The notes beneath the pieces were generated by a model. It ran no database searches and was not told the origin of the DNA. It was given only the letters and a program-made list of their open reading frames with translations. Positions 22,657 through 32,364 of a stretch of 64,000 nucleotides of DNA are shown here, one piece after another. Within the stretch, counting starts at the first letter, position 1, and each line of letters begins with the position of its first letter. The position numbers and the translations under genes are program-made. Source of the stretch: Teratosphaeria epicoccoides (taxonomy: Eukaryota > Ascomycota > Dothideomycetes > Mycosphaerellales > Teratosphaeriaceae); contig JADDMT010000056.1 of the NCBI GenBank assembly GCA_021401465.1, positions 131,374 to 195,373 of the forward strand. Direction: 5' to 3'.

Positions 22657-24396
22657 ATGTCTCCTGCCAAGCTCGACAACAAGTCACCGCATGACGACGA
22701 GGTGCATGAGAAGCAGACTCGAAACAGCGCTGTCGCCGCAATGTCCGTGGAACCCGCTGCAGAGCAAACAAGTCCCACGCGCTCGGTCAGGCGTGGACTT
22801 GGTCGGACCAGTCGCCGGGATCGCGCGACCACCGAGTCAAATGCCACCGCGTCCACCGCTTCACACGTGCGATCAAACCGCTTCTCTCTGAGCGTCCCTG
22901 TCCAAGCGCCACTCAATCTTGGCAGTCCGACAAGACCGACACCCCCGTCCATCAGAGACCCGATCACCGCCGTCCCGTCCGAAACAGCGACTGGGTCGTC
23001 GGACACGAACGTTCTGACTGCCATCGCGACTCAGGAGAGGCGAGTGCTGGAGCTGAGGGAGGAGCTGCATAAGGCTGAGCTGGATCTGAAGGCGCTGAAA
23101 GAGCAGTGGGCACGTCATGAGGCCAGCAAGAAAAAGGCCGATGTGAGAAGATCGAGGAAGCTCGACCCGCTGCAGACCGATGTGCTGCAGCGGGTGGGAG
23201 CGAGAGACAACGACGCAGATGCCAGCAGTGCGTTGATACAGGAGACGGAGAAACGGAAAGCATTGATGAGTGGCACGAGGAGCTTAGAAGGGAAGAACAG
23301 GACGAAATTCTCTGGGTCTAGGCACGCCAGGACGTTGTCGTTGCTCTCGCCGGCAAGAGATGACCCGCCTGGCTGCACTCGGGATGGAGTTGTCAAGCAA
23401 CTGCCCGCAAGGAAGGACAGTCTGAGTCAAGCCGGAAAGCGCAATCGTGAGATTCTACCGCCTCAGCTCACTCGACCAGCGGCGCTCAGTCGAGCCTCCA
23501 CCACGTCAGATCTCACAAGCGAGGTTGCAACTGCGGTTGAGCCGGACCAGAAGCTCCCTGACAATACTGACGTCGCAAACACCGATCGTGATGCGCTCCT
23601 CCGTACTGGCAGAAAGATGGCTTTGGACATCAAGGATGGGTTGTGGACCTTCTTCGAGGACCTTAGGCAGGCGACGGTGGGCGAAGAGGCCACTCAGAAT
23701 TCGGCAATACATTCACGTAACGCTGTGATGAAACGGCAGAGCACTCAGACACTCAACGGCAAGGGGGCGAAGAAGCAGCCCAGCCGGAACAGCTTGCGGC
23801 CGAGTTCAAGAGGAAGTGCTGCAAGTGCTGAGACGGCACGGCGCCCGAGTCGGAGTCCGAAAGCGGGTAAGCAACAGGAAAAGAGCGCTGCCCTGGCAAG
23901 CACGTCGGCGACGGGACTGGCAGACCCGAGCTTCTGCGCGGAGCATGGCATATTGGCCCAATCAGCTGGCCCAGCAATCGCCGCGGCGAAGAAACCACTT
24001 GCCAGTCGAGGTCACAAGAAAGATGTGTCCAAGACTGTGTCTCACAGCAGCAGCAATGAGGATCCGTGGGATCCCTGGGACGAGCCTTCGCCAAAGGACT
24101 CGCGCTCGTCATCTGCAGCGTCGGAGTCCCATACAGCTGCTACCACTGTCTCCGACTCGGCGAGTCCGCGACCGAGCGAAGAGACAGGTGCAAAGGAGAA
24201 GGATACAGTGGCTTGGCCGGCGTTGAACAAATTGGGCCCGGCGACGCTGAGGCGCACGGCGAGTCATTTGCTGAGCGAGTGGGAGAGGCAGTTGACGCCT
24301 GGTCCGGGGCATGAGTATAGGGGCGAGGGACAGGACTATTTGGGTATGGGTTCGGAGGCGCAGGCGATTTTTGCTGCGGATAGGAAGAGGGATTGA
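22657..24396 (+). CDS. DUF4048 family protein, coiled-coil, Ser/Arg-rich
   Basis: 579 residues, single exon. The first 120 residues are Ser/Thr/Pro/Arg-rich. A conserved coiled-coil follows (about residues 125-170: LTAIATQERRVLELREELHKAE...), then a conserved helix RKMALDIKDGLWTFFEDLRQATVG near residue 325. A conserved C-terminal tail (LSEWERQLTPGP.. to SEAQAIFAADRKRD) closes the protein. This order of blocks matches the fungal DUF4048 family, whose role is unknown to me. The long low-complexity linkers carry many potential phosphosites. No introns are needed and the ATG context is acceptable. Confidence 0.8.
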   Translation: MSPAKLDNKSPHDDEVHEKQTRNSAVAAMSVEPAAEQTSPTRSVRRGLGRTSRRDRATTESNATASTASHVRSNRFSLSVPVQAPLNLGSPTRPTPPSIRDPITAVPSETATGSSDTNVLTAIATQERRVLELREELHKAELDLKALKEQWARHEASKKKADVRRSRKLDPLQTDVLQRVGARDNDADASSALIQETEKRKALMSGTRSLEGKNRTKFSGSRHARTLSLLSPARDDPPGCTRDGVVKQLPARKDSLSQAGKRNREILPPQLTRPAALSRASTTSDLTSEVATAVEPDQKLPDNTDVANTDRDALLRTGRKMALDIKDGLWTFFEDLRQATVGEEATQNSAIHSRNAVMKRQSTQTLNGKGAKKQPSRNSLRPSSRGSAASAETARRPSRSPKAGKQQEKSAALASTSATGLADPSFCAEHGILAQSAGPAIAAAKKPLASRGHKKDVSKTVSHSSSNEDPWDPWDEPSPKDSRSSSAASESHTAATTVSDSASPRPSEETGAKEKDTVAWPALNKLGPATLRRTASHLLSEWERQLTPGPGHEYRGEGQDYLGMGSEAQAIFAADRKRD

Positions 24397-24629
24397 TTGG
24401 GATATGTTGATGGGATTGGGGATTAGCGATGGTGCTATGGTGCTGAGCATTAATTAGTAATTGGATGCATCTGGATCGAGACCCAAAAATGCGGGTTGAA
24501 GCATCTCCTTTAGGACTAGCCTCGTATTCATGTGCCTGCCATGCCATGTGCGCTCTTTGCTCGTGGGCATTTGTCCAACATTCCCGACTTGTCTTCCTTT
24601 CTGGCCCTGTCTTGCGACCTCAGGCGACC

Positions 24630-25299
24630 ATGGCGTTTCCCGGGACGGGCGGTGGGTTTGGCGGCGGGCGCGGAGGTCAGCAGACGATGGATGAGCAACA
24701 GCTGCAGGAACAGAAGATGATCAAGCTGGTACATCAACCCTATCGGGCACTACAGTCGCCGTCGTGATGGCCCGGTGAGATCTCCCCGCTATCCATGCTG
24801 ACGCCTTCGTCCCCCACAGATGCAATCCGCCATGGAGTCCTGCCCCGCCAAAACCGTCATCGCGGGCACCATGGGCTTCGGCCTCGGCGGCCTCTTCGGC
24901 CTCTTCATGAGCAGCATGCGCTACGACACACCCCTCGGCGCCGGTCTGCCCGGCTCCGGCCTGCCCAACGCCTCCGGTGCCATCTCCGACCTCCCCGTGC
25001 GGCAGCAGCTGAAACTCGGCTTCAAAGACATGGGTCGCTCGGCGTGGTCTTCGGCGAAGAACTTTGGATATATCGGGGCGGTGTTTGCGGGCACGGAGTG
25101 TTGTGTGGAGGGTTTAAGGGCGAAGAATGATTTGTGGAACGGGGTTGCGGCGGGGTGTTTGACGGGCGGATGGTTGGCGAGGGGGGGTGGGCCGCAGGCG
25201 GTGGTGGTGGGGTGTGCGGGGTTTGCGGCGTTCAGTGCCGCCATTGATGGGTATATGAGGATGGAGCAGGTGGACAGGGGGGCGGATCCTATTGTTTAG
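24630..25299 (+). CDS. tim22: Tim22, carrier translocase subunit of the mitochondrial inner membrane
   Basis: Channel subunit of the TIM22 complex, which inserts carrier proteins into the inner membrane. Exons 24630-24728 and 24820-25299, intron of 91 nt (GTACAT...CCACAG), 192 residues. The glycine-rich N-terminus (MAFPGTGGGFGGG) is followed by the conserved ESCPAKT motif, the GFGLGGLFGLFMSSM transmembrane segment, and the Tim17/22/23 core with ECCVEGLRAKNDLWNG and GCLTGGWLARGGGP. The two cysteines that form an intramolecular disulfide in known Tim22 (in SCPAK and ECCVE) are both present. The second exon also begins with ATG, so an exon-2-only model would give a shorter protein lacking the conserved N-terminal acidic helix; I prefer the two-exon model. 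Confidence 0.92.
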
Positions 25300-26458
25300 G
25301 AGGGGCTGGGAGGGTGAAGATGCGGTCGAGCGGATGGTGGCTTCAATCGACGACAGGATCTGGACTTTGAGCTACGCCGCTCTACCAAGGGAGTGGGCGG
25401 GATTCAGTGCTGATTTGATGGTGCATCATGAGACTGCTCGCCTTTGGGTCGCGTATCAAAGCGCTCCCGGCTTTTTTGCCTGCGTCAAAGGCAGTTCAAG
25501 GCTATCAAACTCCACATCTTGGACACGCGGTGGAGGCTCTGACGTCTCATCTGGACGGGAGATACCGGCGATGTCAGGGTTTTTCACCAGCGCAAGTTGG
25601 GGCTGAGGACTGGACGGACGGGCCAGATCCCTTGAAGTTGTACACATCATGATCTGGAGACGTACCTGCCTCGAAATGGACAACACCTGGCCAAGTGGGT
25701 GTTACGAGAGTCAAGTCGGCATAGCTGCAGTTGCAAGACGATGTTGGTACGCCTGCAGATACAGCAATCGGTTGCAGGGTGTCGAGCAGCAGCGTCACGG
25801 TCTTATGCTGCGGCTCTGCATTCCGCGCACGACCTATCGTGATCACCAAATTGGGTTGAAGGAGTATGCAGCTTATTTCGCCACTCTCGAATTCTTCCTA
25901 GCATATTGTGGATTATACACGCAGGAGGAACCTGATCCTTCAGTAAACGTTCCAACACTTGCGTGGGCTTGCGAAGTCTCGGGATCCGTTGGCTGAGTTT
26001 CAGCAGCAATGTGCGGAACTGAAGCAGCGGGTTTATTAGCACGGGAACGGAGACTGAGCTCGAAATGGGCAATAGTTGAACAAGCAGCAATGGACGTGAT
26101 TGAACGCTCGTCGTCCCGGTGACTGCCCGCTACAAATCAAGATGAGGTTTGTGCCCTTCCACCTCGCCTGCACACGCATTTCGGGCAACTGATCTGTGTA
26201 ATAAGAATGGATTACCAGTATGGTGACAACATATTCAGACTCACATGTAACAGCCCCACAATGGAAAGACGATGAACAACGCCCAGCAACGCCACATGTA
26301 AGGCTTCATCGTCATGTCGACATCATGACTTCTGAAGTAGGACAAATACTTCAATATCTCCAGAGTAAAATAACCAGATCCCTCTTCCGTGCCCCAAATC
26401 GCAACCTGCAACACCTATCCTCCACTCCAACCCAAGACACAACTGAACACACGTGAAA
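25300..26458. other. intergenic
   Basis: About 1.1 kb with no recognised gene; short open frames on both strands lack domain features. Confidence 0.4.
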
Positions 26459-27171
26459 ATGCCCGACCAAGACCGCCCTCAGGACTACGAAATCCGGCCC
26501 AACCCCCAACGCCTCACCGGCCACTCGGACCCAACCCAAAACGCTCCCACAGGCGTCGACTACGCCCCCTACCCGGACAACAGCATCCCGCTCTCTCCCT
26601 GCCGCCAACACATCGTGGACAGCATCACGCGCCTCCACAGCGGCAGCGCCAGCGAGCAGGACATGCAAGTCTACGCCGCGAAGGCCGTCTACGACGACCC
26701 GTGGAGCTACTGCGACACCCGCTACAAGATTGCGGGCCAGTGGTGCGGAATCCCGAAGGTGATGGCGAGGAGCCGCACGCTGGCGACGGAGGTGGTGGAG
26801 AGTGGGGAAGATCGGATGCTGTTTAAATTGGAGGTAGGAGTATGCGCCGCGGGTGGCGCATTCTTCCAAGACGGTGGATTCGTTGGTTAGTTTGAGTTTG
26901 GATGGGGAGGGGAGGGTGAAGTTTCATAAGGATCCGTGGAATCGTATTGAGTTTTGATGATGTGGTGGGGAAGGGGTGGCGAGATTTTGTGGTTTTCTGA
27001 TGGTGGTGTTTTTCCTTTATTCTAGGATTATTCTCATGAGGGGCTAGGGAAGGTGATGAAGACGCTGAATGGGGATCATTTGACGAAGGTAAGTTTTCGG
27101 CTTGTGGACTTGTGTCTTGAAGCCAGCGACTGAATGGTGCACAGATTACACAGCCTCCGGACAGTCTGTAG
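26459..27171 (+). pseudogene. NTF2/SnoaL-like fungal protein, frame disrupted
   Basis: From ATG 26459 the frame encodes an N-terminal segment ending DRMLFKLE (to about 26834). The expected continuation (YAPRVAHSSKTVDSLVSL, LDGEGRVKFHKDPWN) is in another frame: one extra base in ggaggtaggagtatg (26830-26845) would explain the shift. The last parts are recognisable further on: DYSHEGLGKVMKTLNGDHLTK (27026-27089), then a GT-AG intron and ITQPPDSL to a stop at 27171. No in-phase donor joins the second and third pieces. The blocks resemble small fungal SnoaL/NTF2-like proteins with the WN..DYSHEG signature as I recall them. It is either a decaying gene, an assembly indel, or a gene with unusual splicing. 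Confidence 0.5.
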
Positions 27172-27635
27172 ACGGAGTCTCAGTGCCGCATCGGTCGTCA
27201 CAACCAGTGAAATTGCTGCAGGCTGATGGTGGAGACACGAGGCATCGTTTTCATGCGTATCTTTGAAGACGAGACTGGTTCAGCTGGATGTTCCCCAGTG
27301 GCAACGAGACGGTCTCAGCCCACGGACGAATGGCTGTCACCCCAGACATTGTCTCATCTGCAGTATGTCGAGCAGAGAGCGGTGGTTAGGAGGAGCAACG
27401 CATAAGTAAGCTCTCGAGATCCAGCATCCGTCGCACTCCTTTTCTCTTCCCAGAACACCTTGCATCTTCATTAGATCAACAATATTCTCTTACTTCTTCT
27501 CTCACGGCCTGGCGCCACATTACAATTACTTTCACATCAACCACCAGCACACCACAACCACCACCACCACCCAAAACCCATTCCCCCTTCCCCCCCCCAA
27601 AAAAATCAAAAACCCACATCACCCACCCCCAACCG
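27172..27635. other. intergenic, pyrimidine/AC-rich leader
   Basis: Upstream of the coiled-coil gene. From about 27430 to 27630 the plus strand is C/A/T-rich with ACC and CCA runs, typical of fungal 5' leaders. Confidence 0.4.
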
Positions 27636-28337
27636 ATGCCTCCCTCAAAAGTAACAACCTACTTCCACCGCCTCCTAACCCACCCCTCCACCGGCCCCGT
27701 CCGACGCAGCCTCACGCAAGCCTGTCACGCCTTCGCCTCCACCTGGCACGAACACGACCACGCGCAACGCCTCTCCTTCGCCCAGTGCCTCGCGCGCACC
27801 CTCGCGCCTGCCGCCGACACGAGGACCTTGATAAAGCTGGCCGCGCGCCTCCTCATCATCATGCAGCTCGCCGGCGGCGACGGCGTCCCGCGCGGGACGA
27901 AGCGGAAGAGGGAGGTGAGCGGAGACGATGTTGCCGATCGACGCGTTGCCATGCGAGACGGCCGGGACTTTGCTGTTGGGCGGGAGGGAACATCTTCCAG
28001 CACAGCTGCGGCGACGGGCACGCCAGTTTCAGACGGGCCTGGAGGAGGTGTTGTGCGGCAGGCTCTCGTCACGCCTCCGATGACGCCGGAAGAGCTGGTT
28101 GCGAAATCGGAGGTGCTGGCTGCGGAGTTGTTGGGGGAGAGGCAGAGGAGTGAGAGGTTGAGGCGGGAGGTGGGGTTGCTGAGGGGGGAGAATGTGGGTT
28201 TGGTGGAGGAAAATTCGCAGTTGGGGGAGAGGATTGCGGAGGTGGAAAGGCAGTTGGTGCAAAGGGAGGAGGTCATGGCGAGGGTGGCGGGGGAGTTGGT
28301 GACGCCGGTGAGGGGGAGGGGGGTGGTGAGTGGGTAA
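27636..28337 (+). CDS. Hypothetical protein with C-terminal coiled coil
   Basis: 233 residues, single exon. The first ~80 residues form a helical-looking domain (KVTTYFHRLLTHPSTGPVRRSL.. LIKLAARLLIIMQ). A variable Gly/Ser/Thr linker contains a possible nuclear localisation signal (GTKRKREV, about residues 87-94). Residues ~150-215 form a leucine-rich heptad coiled coil (LRREVGLLRGENVGLVEEN.. and on). It could dimerise, possibly in the nucleus; no DNA-binding basic region of a bZIP protein directly precedes the coil. A long frame on the opposite strand (27725-28474) has Pro/Ser/Thr-biased composition and looks like a shadow. I do not recognise the family. Confidence 0.6.
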   Translation: MPPSKVTTYFHRLLTHPSTGPVRRSLTQACHAFASTWHEHDHAQRLSFAQCLARTLAPAADTRTLIKLAARLLIIMQLAGGDGVPRGTKRKREVSGDDVADRRVAMRDGRDFAVGREGTSSSTAAATGTPVSDGPGGGVVRQALVTPPMTPEELVAKSEVLAAELLGERQRSERLRREVGLLRGENVGLVEENSQLGERIAEVERQLVQREEVMARVAGELVTPVRGRGVVSG

Positions 28338-28532
28338 GGAGGGGCGGAAGGGGTGGTTGGTGCGTCGTGGTAATCTGCAAATTTTGTAGCGTGCCTGCTG
28401 GGAGGGCAATAGTGCGGACTCGTAATCGCAGTAATGAGAGCAGGCAGGTCCTGCTCACCCACCTCCCTCACCACCTCCCCGAGCCAATCCCACCTCTACG
28501 CCACACCCGTCCATCACAGTCCCACACTCCCC

Positions 28533-29796
28533 CTACCCACTAGCATCCTCACAATTCCACCCCTCATCATACTCCATCGCCCTCCTCTCCACCTTTCCCT
28601 CCTCATCAACCAACACCACCTCATTTCTCCCCACCAACTCCCAGTCCTCCGCCCTCCACGTGCTCGGCTCACTCGCAACAATCACATGCCTACCGTGACT
28701 CCCGCTCTCCTTCCCACCCTGCACCACCTCTCCAGCCTCCGCATCCGGATGACCTGGGAACTTCCTATTCAACGTGACCCCTGCCGTGATGGAGAAATAC
28801 AAACTCGGCGGCTGTTCCGTCTTGTGGTTCCGAAAGCGTACGGCGATCAATTTCTCGCCGTCCGTGGCGCAGAGGTTGAGAGAGTTGGGTGGGGCGGAGT
28901 TGCCAAGGTGTAGCTTTTGGAGGGTTATGATTGTGGAGATGGTGGCGTGGAGGGCGGAGAGCATGGTGGTGAGGGAGTAGGTGAGTTGGAAGGGGTGGGG
29001 AGACGGGAAGGGGGATGCGGAGGTGAGGTGGGTCATGTAGAGTGCGGCGAGGTGTTCGGAGTCGGTGGTGCCGTTGATGGAGTCGAAGGCTGGGGAAGAC
29101 ATTTGGAGGGTGGCGGCGCGTTTGATTTCGGTCCAGTCTGAGACGACGCCGTTGTGCATGAAGGTGTGGCGGCTGTTCAAATTGTTCTTAGCATCGATCC
29201 GACAGAATCGAGAGCTGGTAATTCTGGGTTTTCCAATAATTGCCGGTCGATATCAGGCAGATGAAGTGGCACTCACCCAAAGACAAAGGGATGGTTGTTG
29301 ACAGCCACAATGGGCGTCCCGCTCGCCGCGCGAATATGCGCCATGCACACCCTCGTGTCCGTGTTCCGACACAGACTCCGGAAGTTCATGTCGTTCAACG
29401 GCGGCTGCACAGTCTTGTACACCGCCGGGCGCAAACCCTCATGCATCTGGCCCAGCCCCGCCGTCATCAGCCTTGCCCCCACACAACCAACACCCCAGAC
29501 AGACAGACAGACAGACAAATACTCACCGACCCATCCGAACTGTCACCGGTGTTACCACGCTCGAAGTCTGAAAAGGAAGACGTGTACCAGGCGACTCCCA
29601 GGCCGTCGATGTTGTAGAGGGAATTGCGAGCGGTGGTCAGGTGGTCGGCGGAGTGCAGGTCGGAGGGGTTGTGGGCGATGAGTTGGGGGAGGTAGTGGTC
29701 GTGAACTTGGTGGGTGAGGCTGTTGCGGGGGGTGATGAGGACGTCCTCGAGGAGACAGGGCTCCGTGGGGGAGATGTAGGCGAACCAGCGGCACAT
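28533..29796 (-). CDS. dug3: Dug3-type class II glutamine amidotransferase (glutathione degradation)
   Basis: In yeast the Dug2-Dug3 complex cleaves the γ-glutamyl bond of glutathione. Three exons on the minus strand: 29796-29527, 29446-29277 and 29172-28533; introns 80 and 104 nt; 359 residues. The mature N-terminal nucleophile is Cys2 (MCRWFAYIS), as in class II (Ntn) amidotransferases. The conserved motifs VCMAHIRAASG, NNHPFVFG and RHTFMHNG, which build the glutaminase pocket, span the exon joins and confirm splicing. The C-terminal half has DSEHLAALY and FSITAGVTLNRKFPGHP. Intron 1 carries an AGAC microsatellite. It shares a divergent promoter with the CFIm25 gene. Confidence 0.9.
29497..29516. 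repeat. AGAC tetranucleotide microsatellite in dug3 intron 1
   Basis: Five AGAC units (GTCT on the gene strand), directly after the intron's 5' splice region. Likely length-polymorphic. Confidence 0.85.
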
Positions 29797-29990
29797 GGTG
29801 GATTGATTCCAGGGAGGTGATGGGGGGGAGGGGTGGTGTCGACAGTGAACAGAGTGGTAGAAAATGGAATGGTGTTAGGAGGAATACATAAATGTGACCG
29901 GAATACGGGATACTTGACCTTGGCGACGGTGATGATTAGCCGTAGAACTTGACTGACAGCTGTGTTGTGCGAAGCAACTTGACTGGCCGC

Positions 29991-30052
29991 AGGAGCGAAG
30001 TGTAGAAACCATTGCGCTTTCAGGAGCGAAGTATAGAAACCATTGCGCTTTC
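29991..30052. repeat. 31-bp tandem duplication in the dug3/CFIm25 promoter
   Basis: The unit aggagcgaagtgtagaaacc...ttgcgctttc occurs at 29991-30021 and 30022-30052 with one mismatch. It lies between two divergently transcribed genes, so it could duplicate a shared control element. Confidence 0.85.
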
Positions 30053-30176
30053 CCAATCGGGAAGTCGCGCTTGGCCCAAGCTCCCTGACACGTGAAGCTC
30101 CGTCTCCTCCCTCAAATCATCAAATCACACGTGCATCCCCCTCCCACACTCTCCACACACCACCACCACCACCGCC

Positions 30177-31042
30177 ATGTCCGCCGTCCCACCCACCCAC
30201 CAACAGTCCACCTACCCGCCCCCGCAGAACCTCTCCTTCCACGCCCGCCAATCACCGCCCATCCGCCTCTACCCCCTCACCAACTACACCTTCGGTACCA
30301 AAGAAACCCAACCGGAAGAAGATCCCTCCGTCAAAGACCGCCTGCGCCGTCTCGAAGAACACTACGCCCAACACGGCATGCGACGCACGTGCGAGGGCGT
30401 GCTGATCTGCCACGAGCACAACCACCCGCACGTGCTGATGCTGCAGATTGCGAACGCCTTCTTCAAGCTGCCGGGCGACTACATCCAGGCGGGGGAGGAG
30501 GAGGTGGAGGGCTTTTGTCGGCGCTTGGATGAGCGCTTGGCGCCGACGGCGGGGAGTAGTCTGGAGAAGAGCCACGAGGGGGAGGAGAGGGGGTGGGATG
30601 TCTTTGATACCCTGGCGCAGTGGTATGATCCCTCCTGATGATTGTTACTCCGAAATCGAGCTGTGCGAGGGGGGTGTGTGCTGATTGATATCGAAGGTGG
30701 CGGCCCAACTTCGAGACGTTCATGTACCCCTACCTCCCGCCGCACGTCACCCGCCCGAAAGAGTGCAAGAAGCTGTATTTCATTCAGCTGCCGAAAAGCA
30801 AGGTGCTGTCCGTGCCCAAGAATATGAAGCTCCTTGCCGTCCCGTTGTTCGAGCTATACGACAACACGGGACGCTATGGACCGCAGTTGAGCGCCATTCC
30901 GCATTACTTGAGCAGGTACAAGTGGGAATTCGTGGATGAGGAAGGCCAGGTGACGGCCTGGACACCCGGGCAAGCCGTCGACGAGAGGGTGAAGACGAAG
31001 GTGTTGGCGGGCGGAGAGGGCGAGGTGAAGATGGAGGAGTGA
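30177..31042 (+). CDS. CFIm25 / NUDT21, mRNA cleavage factor I 25-kDa subunit
   Basis: Subunit of the nuclear pre-mRNA 3'-end processing machinery that binds UGUA in RNA. Two exons, 30177-30622 and 30697-31042, 74-nt GT-AG intron splitting a Trp codon; 263 residues. Visible signature: IRLYPLTNYTFGTKE near the N-terminus, RRTCEGVLICHEHNHPHVLMLQ, FFKLPGDYIQAGEEEVEGF (the degenerate Nudix box that lacks catalytic acids in this family), then WWRPNFETFMYPYLPPHVTRPKE and KLYFIQLP across the splice. The end, LSRYKWEF, is also typical. An N-terminal Pro/Gln extension and a Lys/Glu tail are variable. It is divergent with dug3, 380 bp apart. Confidence 0.93.
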
Positions 31043-31733
31043 TGCTTGAACGAAGCGCAAGTGAGCACTATTCGCGTCCATGAAACATGATTGTAAGACT
31101 TGAGCGTTGCTGCGTTCGAGCGAGCGCACGGCGTTGTTGCGGAACTGGTATGACTGCGATGAGCGTGTTTGGCAGCCGAGTACGCATCGCTTTGACAGAA
31201 ACACCTCAGGCAAGCATGCCACGCAGACGCTTAATCAAGGTTGTTTGCTCCGTGGCAATCAACACATCTGACGCCTGCTTTTGAGTCACGTCCAGAAAGC
31301 CTCCTCCGCTCAACGAACCTCTGACTCACCGAGTCTCGCCTCACGCCATGGACACGACCACTCGGCCAAGCAAACTCAGGCGGACAGCTGGGGGAGACGT
31401 GCACTCGTGCGTGTGATTGCCTGTCTTACTTCACCGCGCTCGCCGGGACATATTCCGGAGTAGGAGACAGTCTATCGATGGAAAGTACACCATGAACAAT
31501 CCGAACAACCCCTCAGCCTAGCACATCACACCCTCGACTCATGTCCGCCTCACTTCGAGCCCCGGGAAACAATCACGAACGATTGATACATCGAGCAAAC
31601 TGAAAACAAACCTCTTACAGCAATCACTCCCAAACCTGTCCCTATATAGCCTTCTCCCATCCCCATGCGCCCTCGTCATCAGTCTTCCTGTAAGTCCTGA
31701 AACCCATCAATCCAACTCAATCAAATACCAAAG
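31043..31733. other. intergenic with TATA/CT-rich promoter of the SMP-type gene
   Basis: No gene recognised. A TATATAG box at about 31643, followed by a CT-rich stretch, lies about 90 bp upstream of the SMP-like start codon and looks like a strong fungal promoter. Confidence 0.45.
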
Positions 31734-31949
31734 ATGTCTTCATCCAACAACCACAACAACTCAAACAACAATTCCAACAGCGCTGGCAACAAAATGTCCA
31801 GCTCAGACGCCTCACGCATCCAATCTTCCAACGCAAAGTCGGGAAACGACCCCGGGTTTGCTTCGCGCGCGCAGTCGGCGGCGGCGAGGAATAGTGGCGC
31901 TGGGGGTGGCGGGAAGGGTGGTTCTGGAGGTAGTGGCGGAAAGAAGTAG
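31734..31949 (+). CDS. Small SMP-like (seed-maturation-protein-type) hydrophilic protein
   Basis: 71 residues: Asn/Ser-rich N-terminus, a conserved SSSDASRIQSSNAKSGNDPGF segment and SRAQSAAARN, then a Gly/Lys tail. The middle block resembles the short fungal SMP domain, related to plant late-embryogenesis proteins, and such proteins are usually stress- or conidium-abundant. No membrane segment or cysteine. A TATA-like box and CT-rich leader precede it, which fits high expression. Confidence 0.7.
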   Translation: MSSSNNHNNSNNNSNSAGNKMSSSDASRIQSSNAKSGNDPGFASRAQSAAARNSGAGGGGKGGSGGSGGKK

Positions 31950-32364
31950 ATTCTGGGGAGTCTTGGAGGTGAGGGATGGAAGAGGGAAGCAGGAGGAGGG
32001 GAGTTTTAAGGTGGTGGTGGACTAGGAGGAGGAGGAGAGTGATGGGGAGGGTGATATTGTTTTGCTGCATGTGATGTAGTATTGTACTGGTATCGCATCT
32101 TTCTGATCTACTGGACGTTTTGAGAGTTCTGTAATGCCTGTCCCATCCGTCCGTCCATCTGTCCTGCCGAGTCGACCAGATACACATTTTCATCTCGTCA
32201 TGTCATATGTGTGCCGTGTCCCGAGGTCCGTCATCTCCAAAATCCGAGAGAAGCGAAAATAAAGAAACCCCCCCCACACCCTATCCTACCCTACCCACAC
32301 GTCGCCGCCCACAGTGCTGCAACCCCCTCCCAAATCCCCCAACCACGCCATCCAGCAAAGCACT
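31950..32364. other. convergent intergenic spacer
   Basis: 3' regions of the SMP-like gene and the aminotransferase gene; purine-rich then C-rich low-complexity DNA, no gene. Confidence 0.4.

Noticed and set aside
27725..28474. Minus-strand 249-codon frame as the real gene instead of the plus-strand coiled-coil protein
   Set aside because: Its composition is Pro/Ser/Thr-biased without any motif, whereas the plus frame has a clean ATG, an NLS-like motif and a heptad coiled coil.
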